DNA from: CADEDV01 sp036383515
GTDB taxonomy: Bacteria; Bacteroidota; Bacteroidia; Chitinophagales; Chitinophagaceae
Assembly: GCA_036383515.1 (NCBI GenBank)
Contig: DASVOE010000082.1
Span: 1-64,000 of the forward strand
Reading direction: 5' to 3'
DNA length: 64,000 nucleotides
Shown piece after piece: positions 33,137-41,829 of the stretch. The notes under the pieces are model-generated. The model was not told the DNA's origin, ran no database searches, and was given only the letters and a program-made list of their open reading frames with translations. Made by a program: the position numbers and the translations under genes. Each line of letters opens with the position of its first letter. Positions within the stretch are counted from its first letter, which is position 1.

Positions 33137-34837
33137 TCAGGGTAACAGACGTTCTTTGAAATCTAACCCGTTTTCATGTAAGGTTTCTTTTGCAATATCA
33201 TAACCGGCATCAGCATGACGAATCACTCCCATACCCGGATCATTTCTCAATACTCTTTTCAATCGTTGCTCCGCATCATCTGTTCCATCGGCCACGATGA
33301 CCATGCCTGCATGAATGCTATACCCCATACCTACTCCACCACCATGATGCAATGAAACCCAACTGGCGCCGCCAGCCGTATTCACCAACGCATTTAAGAT
33401 AGGCCAGTCGGCAACAGCATCGCTGCCATCGAGCATGGCTTCAGTTTCCCGGTTGGGAGATGCAACACTGCCGGTATCCAAATGGTCGCGGCCAATAACG
33501 ATCGGCGCTTTTACTTTGCCTGTTCTTACCAGTTCATTAAAAGTCAAACCTGCTTTTTCTCTTTCACCTTGTCCTAACCAGCAAATGCGAGCCGGCAATC
33601 CCTGGAATGCAATTTTTTCTTTGGCCATTGGTATCCAGCGTTGCAAAGATGTATTAGCAGGAAATAGTTTCAACATGAGTTCATCCGTAACAGCAATATC
33701 ATTGGGATCGCCACTAAGTGCAGCCCAGCGGAAAGGCCCTTTGCCTTCGCAGAAAAGAGGTCTTATATAAGCAGGAACAAAACCAGGGAAGGAGAAACAG
33801 TCTAGTGTTGGAGAGTCAGGAGTCCGTTGCTGGTACTCATGTGCTCTTGCACGAAGATTGTTGCCATAATCAAAAGTGATTGTACCTCTTGCCTGTAATT
33901 CAATCATCAGTTCTACATGCCGGTGCATACTGGCATAAGCGAGTTCAAGATATTTATCCGGGCCCTGCTCCCGCATAATGCTGGCCTGTGTATTATTAAT
34001 CGTATGTGGTATATAACCAATAAGCGGATCATGTGCCGACGTTTGATCCGTTAATGTATCGGGCACAATATTTCTTTCTATCAATTTTTCCAGCAAACAA
34101 ACGGCATTGGTGAGTACAGCAATGGATATCGCTTCACCGTTTTGTTTGGCTTCGAGAGCACGGTCAATAGCATCATCTGCATTTTCAAAAAAAAGATCAC
34201 AGTATTTTGTTTCTATTCTTTTTTGAATGCGCCAACGTTCCACTTCGGCAATGAGTGCTACACCTTCGTTCATGGTAATGGCGAGCGGTTGTGCACCACC
34301 CATACCTCCTAAACCTGCGGTAACATTTAAAGTGTGTTTTAATGTACCATTGAAATGTTTATCAGCTATTGCAGCATACGTTTCAAAAGTACCTTGTACA
34401 ATTCCCTGTGAGCCGATATAAATCCATGAGCCGGCCGTCATCTGGCCATACATCATCAATCCTTTCTTTTCAAGCTCATCAAAATGTTTCCAGTTGGCCC
34501 AATTGGGTACGAGTTGTGAATTGCTTATTAAAACCCGGGGTGCATCTTTATGTGTTTTCAACATGCCAACAGGTTTACCGGATTGAATGAGTAATGATTC
34601 ATCATTCTCCAATAGCTTGAGCGCTGCAATGATATTGTCAAGTGCTTCGAAGTTCCTGGCGGCTTTTCCTCTTCCTCCATACACGATCAGATCATCGGGA
34701 CGTTCGGCTACTTCGGGATTGAGGTTGTTGAGTAGCATTCTTAATGCGGCTTCCTGTATCCAGCCTTTGCAGTTGAGTTTGCTGCCGGTTGGGGTTTTGT
34801 ATTTGATGGCGTCGTAGCGTTGGGTTATTGTGTTCAT
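33137..34837 (-). CDS. hutU: Urocanate hydratase
   Basis: A 566-residue cytoplasmic enzyme that converts urocanate to imidazolone propionate, the second step of histidine degradation, using tightly bound NAD+. Family motifs are the early YGGRGKAARN, then GLMMYGQMTAGSWIYIGSQGIVQGT, NVTAGLGGMGGAQP (NAD-binding Gly-rich segment) and YIRPLFCEGKGPFRWAALS with the conserved catalytic-region Cys. Full length for the family. It starts at ATG and is downstream of hutH on the same strand, separated by 318 bases of repeats. hutI, hutG and ftcD are not in the window. Confidence 0.97.
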   Translation of the reverse strand: MNTITQRYDAIKYKTPTGSKLNCKGWIQEAALRMLLNNLNPEVAERPDDLIVYGGRGKAARNFEALDNIIAALKLLENDESLLIQSGKPVGMLKTHKDAPRVLISNSQLVPNWANWKHFDELEKKGLMMYGQMTAGSWIYIGSQGIVQGTFETYAAIADKHFNGTLKHTLNVTAGLGGMGGAQPLAITMNEGVALIAEVERWRIQKRIETKYCDLFFENADDAIDRALEAKQNGEAISIAVLTNAVCLLEKLIERNIVPDTLTDQTSAHDPLIGYIPHTINNTQASIMREQGPDKYLELAYASMHRHVELMIELQARGTITFDYGNNLRARAHEYQQRTPDSPTLDCFSFPGFVPAYIRPLFCEGKGPFRWAALSGDPNDIAVTDELMLKLFPANTSLQRWIPMAKEKIAFQGLPARICWLGQGEREKAGLTFNELVRTGKVKAPIVIGRDHLDTGSVASPNRETEAMLDGSDAVADWPILNALVNTAGGASWVSLHHGGGVGMGYSIHAGMVIVADGTDDAEQRLKRVLRNDPGMGVIRHADAGYDIAKETLHENGLDFKERLLP

Positions 34838-34851
34838 ATCGTTTGTTTTGT

Positions 34852-34910
34852 TTCTCGCAACGGCGCAGCGAATACAACAATACCGCTGCGTCTTTGCGTC
34901 GCTGCGAGAA
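34852..34910. repeat. Hairpin element 1 between hutU and hutH
   Basis: TTCTCGCAACGGCGCAGCG at the left pairs with CGCTGCGTCTTTGCGTCGCTGCGAGAA at the right with small bulges. Elements of the form (T)CTCGCxGCG...GCGAG and CGCAAAGACG are frequent between genes in Bacteroidota. It is followed by the first copy of the hutH tail repeat. Confidence 0.65.
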
Positions 34911-34913
34911 AAT

Positions 34914-34956
34914 TATATTTCGAAGTTTATAAAACTACTATTCAATTCTAGTTTTT
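34914..34956 (-). repeat. hutH 3'-end repeat, copy 1
   Basis: On the minus strand it reads GAATTGAATAGTAGTTTTAT, AAACTTCGAAATATAA, encoding ELNSSFINFEI and a stop. It differs from the real hutH end (35157-35200) at a few bases. Confidence 0.85.
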
Positions 34957-34957
34957 A

Positions 34958-35024
34958 TCTCACGCTGAGAACGCCGGGGACGCAGAGGTTTTTTCTCAGC
35001 GAACTCTGTGCTCTCTGCGTGAAC
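34958..35024. repeat. Hairpin element 2 between hutU and hutH
   Basis: Left end TCTCACGCTGAGAACGCCG, right end CTCTGTGCTCTCTGCGTGAA. The ends are complementary with bulges, in the same style as element 1 but with different sequence. Confidence 0.6.
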
Positions 35025-35026
35025 AC

Positions 35027-35069
35027 TATACTTCAAAGTTTATAAAGCTACTATTCAATTCTAGTTTTG
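35027..35069 (-). repeat. hutH 3'-end repeat, copy 2
   Basis: Encodes ELNSSFINFEV and a stop on the minus strand, identical in protein to the true hutH terminus. The DNA is almost identical over about 34 bases. Confidence 0.87.
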
Positions 35070-35072
35070 TTT

Positions 35073-35153
35073 TACCGCAAAGTCGCTAAGCTAAATGCTA
35101 AGGTCGCAAAGTAATCTTAGGTGTCTTGGCGTATTCTCTCCGTCTTTGCGGTT
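35073..35153. repeat. Hairpin element 3, directly after hutH
   Basis: TACCGCAAAGTCGCTAAG at the left is complementary to the CGTCTTTGCGGTTA end at the right. An internal part (TGCTAAGGTCGCAAAG) repeats the left arm. It may terminate hutH transcription. Confidence 0.6.
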
Positions 35154-35155
35154 AA

Positions 35156-36718
35156 TTATACTTCAAAGTTTATAAAGCTACTATTCAATTCCACTTTTTT
35201 AGCAACAGCAAATTCATTTAGCTTCTCCACAAAAGAAAAATCTTTAATGATGCTGGCGACTTTGTTGATGTCATCTGCAAAAATCCGATCCTCGCCGGCA
35301 AAGCTGACCAATCGCCGCACCTGGTTATGTGCAAACTCCAATAATTCACTGCTCTTTAAGGGGCGACGAAATTCAATGGCCTGGCTTGCCGATAATAATT
35401 CGATGGCCAGTATGAATTCCAAATTGTCTAATACACGGTTTAATTTTCTGCCACTGATGCTGCCCATGCTCACATGATCTTCCTGCCCGAGTGAAGTGGG
35501 AATGCTATCGGCACTCGCGGGGAAACACAATGTTTTATTTTCTGTTACCAATGCAGCAGTTGTGTATTGCGGGATCATAAAGCCGCTGTTCAATCCCACA
35601 TCTTTCATCAGCAACATAGGCAAACCCCATTTGCCTTCGAGCAATAAATAACAACGACGATCACTAATATTTCCTATTTCAGCAGCAGCGAAACAACAAT
35701 AATCTAATGGCAATGCTAAAGGTTGTCCGTGAAAATTGCCGCCACTGATGGTATCGTTTGCATCGAAAATGATAGGATTATCCGTAACAGCATTTAATTC
35801 TATTTCTGTTAACTCTTTTAAATGTAACCACGCGTTGCGGCTGGCGCCATGCACCTGTGGCATGCAACGAAGTGAATAAGGATCCTGCACCCGGCCACAA
35901 TCCACATGACTTTGCATAATGTCGGAGTTATTCAATAATAAACGTAACCGTTGTGCTACTAATTTATTGCCGGCGAATGGACGGAGCTGATGTAATCGTT
36001 CATCAAAGGGTGCTTTTGTTCCAGTTAATGCTTCCAAACTCATGGCTCCAATGATATCAGCTGCTTCCAAACAATTATGCATGCGCTGCACAGCTTTTAC
36101 GGCAAAGGATAAAATGAATTGGGTGCCATTGATCAATGCTAATCCTTCTTTCGGTCCCAGTTGTATAGAAGATAAACCAGACTGTTGTAAGATATCCTGC
36201 GCCTTGTTCCTTGTGCCTTTATAAAACACTTCTCCCAAACCGATCAGCGGTAAAAACAAATGTGCCAATGGCGCCAGGTCACCACTTGCTCCTACGCTAC
36301 CCTTTTCCGGTACTACAGGTATGACATCGTTATCGATATGCCAGAGAATTCTTTCGAGTGTTGATAATTGCACGCCACTATACCCCTGTGCCAATGCATG
36401 TACTTTTGTGATGAGCATGAGTTTCGCTACTTCTGCAGGTATAGGATCGCCCACTCCCACGCTATGGCTTTGTAAAATTTTATATTGTAGTGTGGCAGTA
36501 TCTTCTTTGGAGATGGCCGTATTTGCTAAAATACCAAAGCCAGTATTGACACCATAAACCGTTCGGTTGTTATCAACGATCTCCTGCACATGCTGTTGAC
36601 TGGTCTGTGTCTTTTGCCGTGCGGGTTTATTTAATACGCCTTTCAACTTTCCCCGGGCAAGGTTGATTGCAGTTCCGATCGTAAGCTGATCTATTCCGTA
36701 ATTAAATGGTTGAGCCAT
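35156..36718 (-). CDS. hutH: Histidine ammonia-lyase
   Basis: A 520-residue cytoplasmic enzyme from the ATG at 36718 (a TTG two codons before it is less likely). It deaminates L-histidine to urocanate without added cofactor, using an MIO group formed from Ala-Ser-Gly, here residues 144-146 in GSVGASGDLAPLAH. Other family motifs are VYGVNTGFG, LINGTQFILSF, QDPYSLRCMPQVHGA (with VQDPYS-type substrate-site residues), ITDNP-like AVTDNPI and GNFHGQPLA. It is the first gene of the hut pair, upstream of hutU. Its last 11 codons are repeated twice downstream. Confidence 0.97.
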   Translation of the reverse strand: MAQPFNYGIDQLTIGTAINLARGKLKGVLNKPARQKTQTSQQHVQEIVDNNRTVYGVNTGFGILANTAISKEDTATLQYKILQSHSVGVGDPIPAEVAKLMLITKVHALAQGYSGVQLSTLERILWHIDNDVIPVVPEKGSVGASGDLAPLAHLFLPLIGLGEVFYKGTRNKAQDILQQSGLSSIQLGPKEGLALINGTQFILSFAVKAVQRMHNCLEAADIIGAMSLEALTGTKAPFDERLHQLRPFAGNKLVAQRLRLLLNNSDIMQSHVDCGRVQDPYSLRCMPQVHGASRNAWLHLKELTEIELNAVTDNPIIFDANDTISGGNFHGQPLALPLDYCCFAAAEIGNISDRRCYLLLEGKWGLPMLLMKDVGLNSGFMIPQYTTAALVTENKTLCFPASADSIPTSLGQEDHVSMGSISGRKLNRVLDNLEFILAIELLSASQAIEFRRPLKSSELLEFAHNQVRRLVSFAGEDRIFADDINKVASIIKDFSFVEKLNEFAVAKKVELNSSFINFEV

Positions 36719-36919
36719 AAGCAAGCTGTTCAGGACTGCAATTTATAACTAAGAGTTTAAAGGAGAAAAAGAGTACTGGGCCAAAGACAATCGCAGAGAA
36801 CTGGAATTACACAGAGATATTTCGTGATTCTCCATTTTTCTTATATACTCAGTGAACTGATTTCAATTTAGGGTCTAAAAGAAAAATACGATAACCTGTT
36901 TTAAATAAGTGTTTACCTG

Positions 36920-36951
36920 TTGCAACGTTTGGCGGACTACTTATATCTTTA
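36920..36951 (+). promoter_or_regulatory. Probable promoter of the secreted protein gene
   Basis: TATCTTTA at 36944-36951 differs from TAnnTTTG in the last base. TTG at 36920-36922 is 21 bases upstream. Transcription would begin near 36958, just before the ATG at 36965, which argues against the longer reading from 36920. Confidence 0.4.
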
Positions 36952-36964
36952 TCAAAATTTTTCT

Positions 36965-37483
36965 ATGCCCCGCCTTATCCTGTTGCTGCTTGCATTGTTT
37001 ATTATTAGCTCCGCTTATGCACAATCTCTGAAAAAATACTCTATCAGCAACTCTGGTTGTTCGGTATATATGTATTGTGATGTAAAAGGTTTTATGACGG
37101 ATTACAGCGAAGACTCTTCCCTGGTGTTTACAGGTGAATGTATCAATGCAGATGTCTTATATGGTGTTATCTGTGTGAAATTATTAAAACCTACGGATGA
37201 TCTAGCTATTGCTGAAGAAGTGATGCTCTCCTACCTTGATTTTCTGAAAGCCGATTTTCATGTAAAAGATTCTGCTGGTTATGGAAGAGGCCACACTCTT
37301 CCCAAAAATGCAAATACCCGCGGCGTAATTGATTACTGGACCGATACGGAAGATCAAAAATGGAAAGTAAAAGCCTGGACCGATGGAAAATTTATTGCGG
37401 TATTGTATGGTCATAGTTTGAAAGAGTTGCCGGAAAGTAAACTGAATGTGTTTTTAGATAGTTTCCGGTTGCCGGGGATGTGA
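36965..37483 (+). CDS. Secreted hypothetical protein
   Basis: A 172-residue protein from the ATG at 36965, with a clear signal peptide (MPRLILLLLALFIISSAYAQ). A frame from TTG at 36920 would place the signal internally and is rejected. The mature part is mixed alpha/beta (GCSVYMYCDVKGFMTDYSED, then YWTDTEDQKWKVKAWTDGKFIAVLY) with a C-terminal amphipathic helix (SKLNVFLDSFRLPG). No family is recognised. A strong terminator lies 90 bases downstream. Divergent from hutH. Confidence 0.75.
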   Translation: MPRLILLLLALFIISSAYAQSLKKYSISNSGCSVYMYCDVKGFMTDYSEDSSLVFTGECINADVLYGVICVKLLKPTDDLAIAEEVMLSYLDFLKADFHVKDSAGYGRGHTLPKNANTRGVIDYWTDTEDQKWKVKAWTDGKFIAVLYGHSLKELPESKLNVFLDSFRLPGM

Positions 37484-37485
37484 GG

Positions 37486-37511
37486 GAGGTGAATAGTGAA
37501 TGGTGAGTAGT
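37486..37511 (+). repeat. Short post-stop repeat TGAATAGTGAATGG, copy 1
   Basis: GGTGAATAGTGAATGGTGAGTAGTGAG follows the stop codon at 37483 by a few bases. Related sequence follows the stop codons at 43222 and 44591. Confidence 0.5.
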
Positions 37512-37572
37512 GAGATTCGGGGCCAGTAACGGTTTTTAACAAGAAGATTGTCCGCCATAAGAAATATCTATA

Positions 37573-37604
37573 AAAGCGTCCCGGTTTACACCGGGACGCT
37601 TTAT
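37573..37604 (+). terminator. Rho-independent terminator
   Basis: AAAGCGTCCCGG, loop TTTACA, CCGGGACGCTTT: a perfect 12-bp GC-rich stem followed by ATT. It closes the secreted protein gene and marks the left end of the sigma-factor remnant. Confidence 0.85.
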
Positions 37605-37825
37605 TGTGAGCAATTGAACGATCACTCCGGGCCCTCAACAAACAACAGAAGGAAATTCTTTGCTGCTTCTTTGGTATTGGCGTTGAACATTCCCTAAGCC
37701 AGAAAGCGATTGGAACAAAATTTAATCTTTCTACAGAAAGAGTAAGACAGATTAAAGAAAAAGCCATTGACAAACTGGGAATGTGCGGGAATCCTAATTT
37801 GTTAAGGAGTTTTTTGTGTGCATGA
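37604..37825 (+). pseudogene. Remnant of a sigma-70 gene (region 4)
   Basis: Starting at 37631 the frame reads ALNKQQKEILCCFFGIGVEH, SLSQKAIGTKFNLSTERVRQ, IKEKAIDKLG and ends NPNLLRSFLCA with TGA at 37823. This is region 4 of an RpoD-type sigma factor, including the -35-binding helix-turn-helix (FNLSTERVRQIKEKA). Upstream the same frame holds AIERSLR behind a TGA at about 37607, and no start codon. Regions 1-3 are missing. It is a 3' fragment left after duplication of a primary sigma gene. Expression as a functional protein is unlikely. Confidence 0.85.
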
Positions 37826-38151
37826 ACACGGTTTAAAAATGAAACCAGGTAACTACCAACTTACGTTCTGATCATCATCAGTTAGAAAAAACACTTAGCG
37901 TATCTAAATGTATTTTGATCGCATAAAGAAAAGTATTAATTTATAGGGGAAATTTCCTGGGGATATAACTAACTACTATTATTATAAACTGATCATGCAT
38001 AATGATCCCTGTTCCGCATCATCAAAAACAAAAACAGGCGGAAAATTATTTATCGTTTATTGAAAAAGAAATTATTGATTTTTTATCTCGGGAGAAGATG
38101 ATAACCTGACTTTTGAATATGTCTCAGACAGTGCTGATTCAATCAGATACA
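37826..38151. other. Intergenic region, nothing identified
   Basis: AT-rich, with no family-like frame and no clear TAnnTTTG promoter. A frame from 38113 (TTG) is part of the kinase frame but lies before its signal sequence. Confidence 0.5.
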
Positions 38152-41100
38152 ATGAAAAATATTTTAATTCTCTTTTTGCTCCTTCTTTTTATTTTCTCCT
38201 GCACTCATCACCAAGAGCAAAAGCCCCCAAATGTATTTGCACCAAAAATTGTTGAAGCCAAAGGTTATGTAGTCCCAAAAGATAGCATAGCAGAGCCAAA
38301 AATAATTCCGGTAGATGAAAGTAAACTTACTAAAACACCCGTCGGTAAACCTATTGTTATACCCGCCAACACCAATATACATATTGCGGGAAAGCCCAAA
38401 ATTGTTCCGGCCGGAATACCCAAAGTTTGTATCCCGGGGCAAGACAGTTTCCTGCTACCCCAATCAATTCCTGCCATTGATAGCCCTTTTACAGCAGGAA
38501 TGCCTGAAGTTGTTACTGCCAAAGATGCCGGTGTCAAAGATCAAAACCCTCAAAACTTTAGTAGTTTTAGTATACTGCAGGGCTTAAAGCATACCCAGAT
38601 CAGGTGCTTGCTGCAGGACCAAATTGGAAACCTTTGGCTTGGTACTTATGGAGGAGGTGTAACAAAATACGATGGAAAATCCTTTACTCACTTTACCGAA
38701 AAAGAAGGCTTAAGTGATAATACAATTTTTAGTCTGTTACAGGACCAAAGCGGAAACCTTTGGTTTGGTACCCGTAGCGGAGGTGTAACAAAATATGATG
38801 GAAAATCCTTTACTCATTTTGCTAAAAAAGAGGGTTTAAGCAATCATACTATTTACAGTATTTTACAAGACAAAAATGGGAACATCTGGTTCACCACTGA
38901 TGGCGATGGTGTATCGAAATACGATGGAAAATCCTTTACTCACTTTACTAAGAAAGAAGGTTTAAGCAATAATGACGTGTACTCTATTTTACAAGACAAA
39001 AATGGGAACATCTGGTTCGGCACCGATGGCGGTGGCGTATCAAAATACGATGGACAATCCTTTATTCACTTTACCGAAAAAGAAGGCTTAAGTAATAATG
39101 TAGTTTTCTCGATTTTACAAGACCGAAACGGAGATATATGGTTTGGCACTGAAGACGGTGTATCGAAATACGATGGAAAAACCTTTACTCATTTTACAGA
39201 AGAAGAAGGGTTAAGCAATAATATCGTTATGTCAATTTTAGAAGACCAGGACGAAAATCTATGGTTTGGCACTGATGGCGGAGGTGTATCGAAATACGAT
39301 GGAAAAACCTTTACTCATTTTACTGAGAAAGAGGGGTTAAGCAATAACAGCGTTATGTCAATTTTACAAGACCGAAGTCGAAATCTTTGGCTGGGGACCT
39401 ATGGTGGAGGCTTGTCAAAATATGATGGCGGAACGTTTACTCATTTTACTGAAAAAGATGGTTTAAACAATAAAATGGTTTTTTCAATTTTGGAAGACAA
39501 GAGCGGCAACATTTGGTTAGGTACGGATGGCGGAGGTGCCTCAAAATACGATAGGAAATCCTTTACTCATTTTACTGAAAAAGAGGGGTTAAGCAAAAAC
39601 AGGGTTTTTGATATTTTAGAAGACAAGAGCGGAAATTTTTGGTTTGCCACCCAGGGGGGAGGCGCATCAAAATATGATGGTAAATTCTTTACACATTTTA
39701 CCGAAAAAGAAGGTTTGAGCAGGGTAATCAATTGTCTTTTGCAGGACAATAGTGGGAACCTTTGGTTTGGCACGTTTAGGGATGGTGTAATAAAATACGA
39801 TGGAAAATCCTTTACTCATTTTACGGTTAAAGAGGGCTTAAGCGATAACACGGTTTATAGCATTTTACAAGACAAAAGTGGAAACCTTTGGTTCGGCACT
39901 CATAGTGGGGGCGTGTCAAAATACGATGGGAGTTCCTTTACTCATTTTACTGTTAAAGAGGGATTAAGTAATAATAGGGTATTATCAATTTTGCAAGATC
40001 GAAACGGAGATATATGGTTCAGTACTTATGGAGGCGGCATATCAAAATATGATGGAAAGTACTTTACTCATTTCACAGAAAAAGAGGGATTAAACAGTAA
40101 TACTGTTTTGAGCGCTTTACAAGACAAAGGAGGAAACCTATGGTTTGCCACACGTTTTGGATTAAACAAATTAACTCCTGCCAATCTCATCAAGTTATCT
40201 GGCAACACGAAAGTTCCGGCAAACAAGCTTGAAATTTCTGACCATGCCAATAACCTTTTGAATCATAATGTGACCGAAAATGTCTTCTTCAAATCATTCA
40301 CTTATGAAGATGGGTTTTTAGGGATCGGTTGTATCAGAAATTCCATATGCGAAGACAAAAACGGCACCATCTGGATAGGTTGTAACGACAGGCTAACGGC
40401 CTATCACCCCGAAGGTGATGAAAGAGACACCATTGCTCCAGGCCTACAATTAACAAGCATAGAATTATTCAACGAGAGTATTGATTGGGGCCGTTTAAAA
40501 AATCGAAAAGACAGCAGCCTTGTTTTAGGCAACGGAGCAAAGATTGATAATTTTAAGTTTGAAGGATTAACGCGTTGGTATAACCTGCCCGAGAAATTAA
40601 GCCTGGCCTACAACAATAATTATCTCACATTTAATTATACCGGCATTAAACAAAAACAAAATAAAAAAGTAAAGTACCAATATAAATTAGAAGGTGCAGA
40701 CGAAAACTGGAGCGCCATCACCGGCCACACACAAGCGGCTTATAGCACCCTGTCACCGGGTAGTTACATCTTTAAAGTTAGGGCAATGAACAGCGAAGGC
40801 TATTGGAGCAATGAATTTCATTATGCATTTACGATCCGGCCGCCCTGGTGGAAAACATGGTGGGCATATAGTTTATATTTTCTCGCCATCGCCGGGAGTA
40901 TCGCCTATTATATTAAATGGCGTGAGAAGTTACTGAAGAAACGCCAGAAGAAACTGATAGAGCAGCATGACAAAGAGCATAAATTAAAAACAGAAGTAAC
41001 GATACAGACGCAGGAAAAAGAAAGAAACGAACTGGGCAGAGAACTACATGATAATATTAACCAGATCCTGGTTACCGTAAAATTGTACCTGAGTATGGCC

Positions 41101-41604
41101 AAAACAAAAGAAGAGATACCGAAAGAGCTGGTCGGGCAAAGCTATGAATATGTGAATGTAGCCATCGAAGAGATCAGGAAACTGTCTCACACGCTGGTAG
41201 CTCCCTCCCTGGGCGATATTAGCCTGAAGGAAGCTTTACAGGAACTGGCGGATGACGCTAATTTGCTTAACCATCTACAGGTTCAGATCTCCGTAGATGA
41301 AAAGTATAATGAAAAAGGTATAGATAAAAACAAAGAACTCATGTTTTACCGCATTGTGCAGGAGCAGCTGAATAATATCATTAAATATGCAAAAGCGAAA
41401 AAAGCAGTGATTGGTTTAACAAAAGATGACAAAAACCTGGTTTTATCTGTGTCTGACGATGGCGTGGGTTTTGATACCGCACAAAAAAGCAGAGGCATAG
41501 GATTAAAGAATATCAGCAACCGTGTGGAATTTTATTCGGGCAGCATAAACATTGCTTCTGCTCCCGGAAAAGGGTGCAAGCTTGAAGTGTGTATACCCGA
41601 TTAA
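38152..41604 (+). CDS. Propeller-type sensor histidine kinase (Reg_prop, Y_Y_Y, HisKA_3)
   Basis: From the ATG at 38152 the protein has 1150 residues; the longer frame from 38113 starts at TTG before the signal. The signal ends in a lipobox-like LFIFSCTHH. A Pro/Lys-rich linker leads to twelve nearly identical 42-residue Reg_prop repeats (SKYDGKSFTHFTEKEGLSNN, then ILQDKNGNIWFGTDGGGV) plus partial ones at both ends, enough for two seven-bladed propellers. A Y_Y_Y domain follows (YQYKLEGADENW), then one membrane helix (WAYSLYFLAIAGSIAYYI), HisKA_3 with His966 (LGRELHDNINQ) and HATPase (LNNIIKYAKAKKAV, DDGVGFD, RGIGLKN). There is no receiver or AraC domain, unlike hybrid two-component systems. 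The stand-alone receiver 225 bases downstream is a probable partner. Confidence 0.93.
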   Translation: MKNILILFLLLLFIFSCTHHQEQKPPNVFAPKIVEAKGYVVPKDSIAEPKIIPVDESKLTKTPVGKPIVIPANTNIHIAGKPKIVPAGIPKVCIPGQDSFLLPQSIPAIDSPFTAGMPEVVTAKDAGVKDQNPQNFSSFSILQGLKHTQIRCLLQDQIGNLWLGTYGGGVTKYDGKSFTHFTEKEGLSDNTIFSLLQDQSGNLWFGTRSGGVTKYDGKSFTHFAKKEGLSNHTIYSILQDKNGNIWFTTDGDGVSKYDGKSFTHFTKKEGLSNNDVYSILQDKNGNIWFGTDGGGVSKYDGQSFIHFTEKEGLSNNVVFSILQDRNGDIWFGTEDGVSKYDGKTFTHFTEEEGLSNNIVMSILEDQDENLWFGTDGGGVSKYDGKTFTHFTEKEGLSNNSVMSILQDRSRNLWLGTYGGGLSKYDGGTFTHFTEKDGLNNKMVFSILEDKSGNIWLGTDGGGASKYDRKSFTHFTEKEGLSKNRVFDILEDKSGNFWFATQGGGASKYDGKFFTHFTEKEGLSRVINCLLQDNSGNLWFGTFRDGVIKYDGKSFTHFTVKEGLSDNTVYSILQDKSGNLWFGTHSGGVSKYDGSSFTHFTVKEGLSNNRVLSILQDRNGDIWFSTYGGGISKYDGKYFTHFTEKEGLNSNTVLSALQDKGGNLWFATRFGLNKLTPANLIKLSGNTKVPANKLEISDHANNLLNHNVTENVFFKSFTYEDGFLGIGCIRNSICEDKNGTIWIGCNDRLTAYHPEGDERDTIAPGLQLTSIELFNESIDWGRLKNRKDSSLVLGNGAKIDNFKFEGLTRWYNLPEKLSLAYNNNYLTFNYTGIKQKQNKKVKYQYKLEGADENWSAITGHTQAAYSTLSPGSYIFKVRAMNSEGYWSNEFHYAFTIRPPWWKTWWAYSLYFLAIAGSIAYYIKWREKLLKKRQKKLIEQHDKEHKLKTEVTIQTQEKERNELGRELHDNINQILVTVKLYLSMAKTKEEIPKELVGQSYEYVNVAIEEIRKLSHTLVAPSLGDISLKEALQELADDANLLNHLQVQISVDEKYNEKGIDKNKELMFYRIVQEQLNNIIKYAKAKKAVIGLTKDDKNLVLSVSDDGVGFDTAQKSRGIGLKNISNRVEFYSGSINIASAPGKGCKLEVCIPD

Positions 41605-41829
41605 CAAACAAATCCATCTTCGGGTAATAACTGCGGGTAGTATTTTTGTGTAGCTTTTTAGCAGTAATTACTTAGTTTTTGAAATTCAAAGCCGCTGAAC
41701 CTTCCAGGTTCATGTGTTCTTATTAGTTTTACCTCTTAATCCTGACCCTCTATCATGTCCTTCTGTTCATGATGGGATACGGATTGGCAAATCTCTGACA
41801 GTGGTGATGAATTCAGAACAAACCCTATT

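Noticed and set aside
34914..35200. CRISPR array from three direct repeats
   Set aside because: Only three repeats are present. They encode the hutH C-terminus, and the intervening parts are hairpins rather than spacers.
38600..40190. CRISPR-like tandem repeats
   Set aside because: The repeats are in frame and encode Reg_prop blades. There are no unique spacers.
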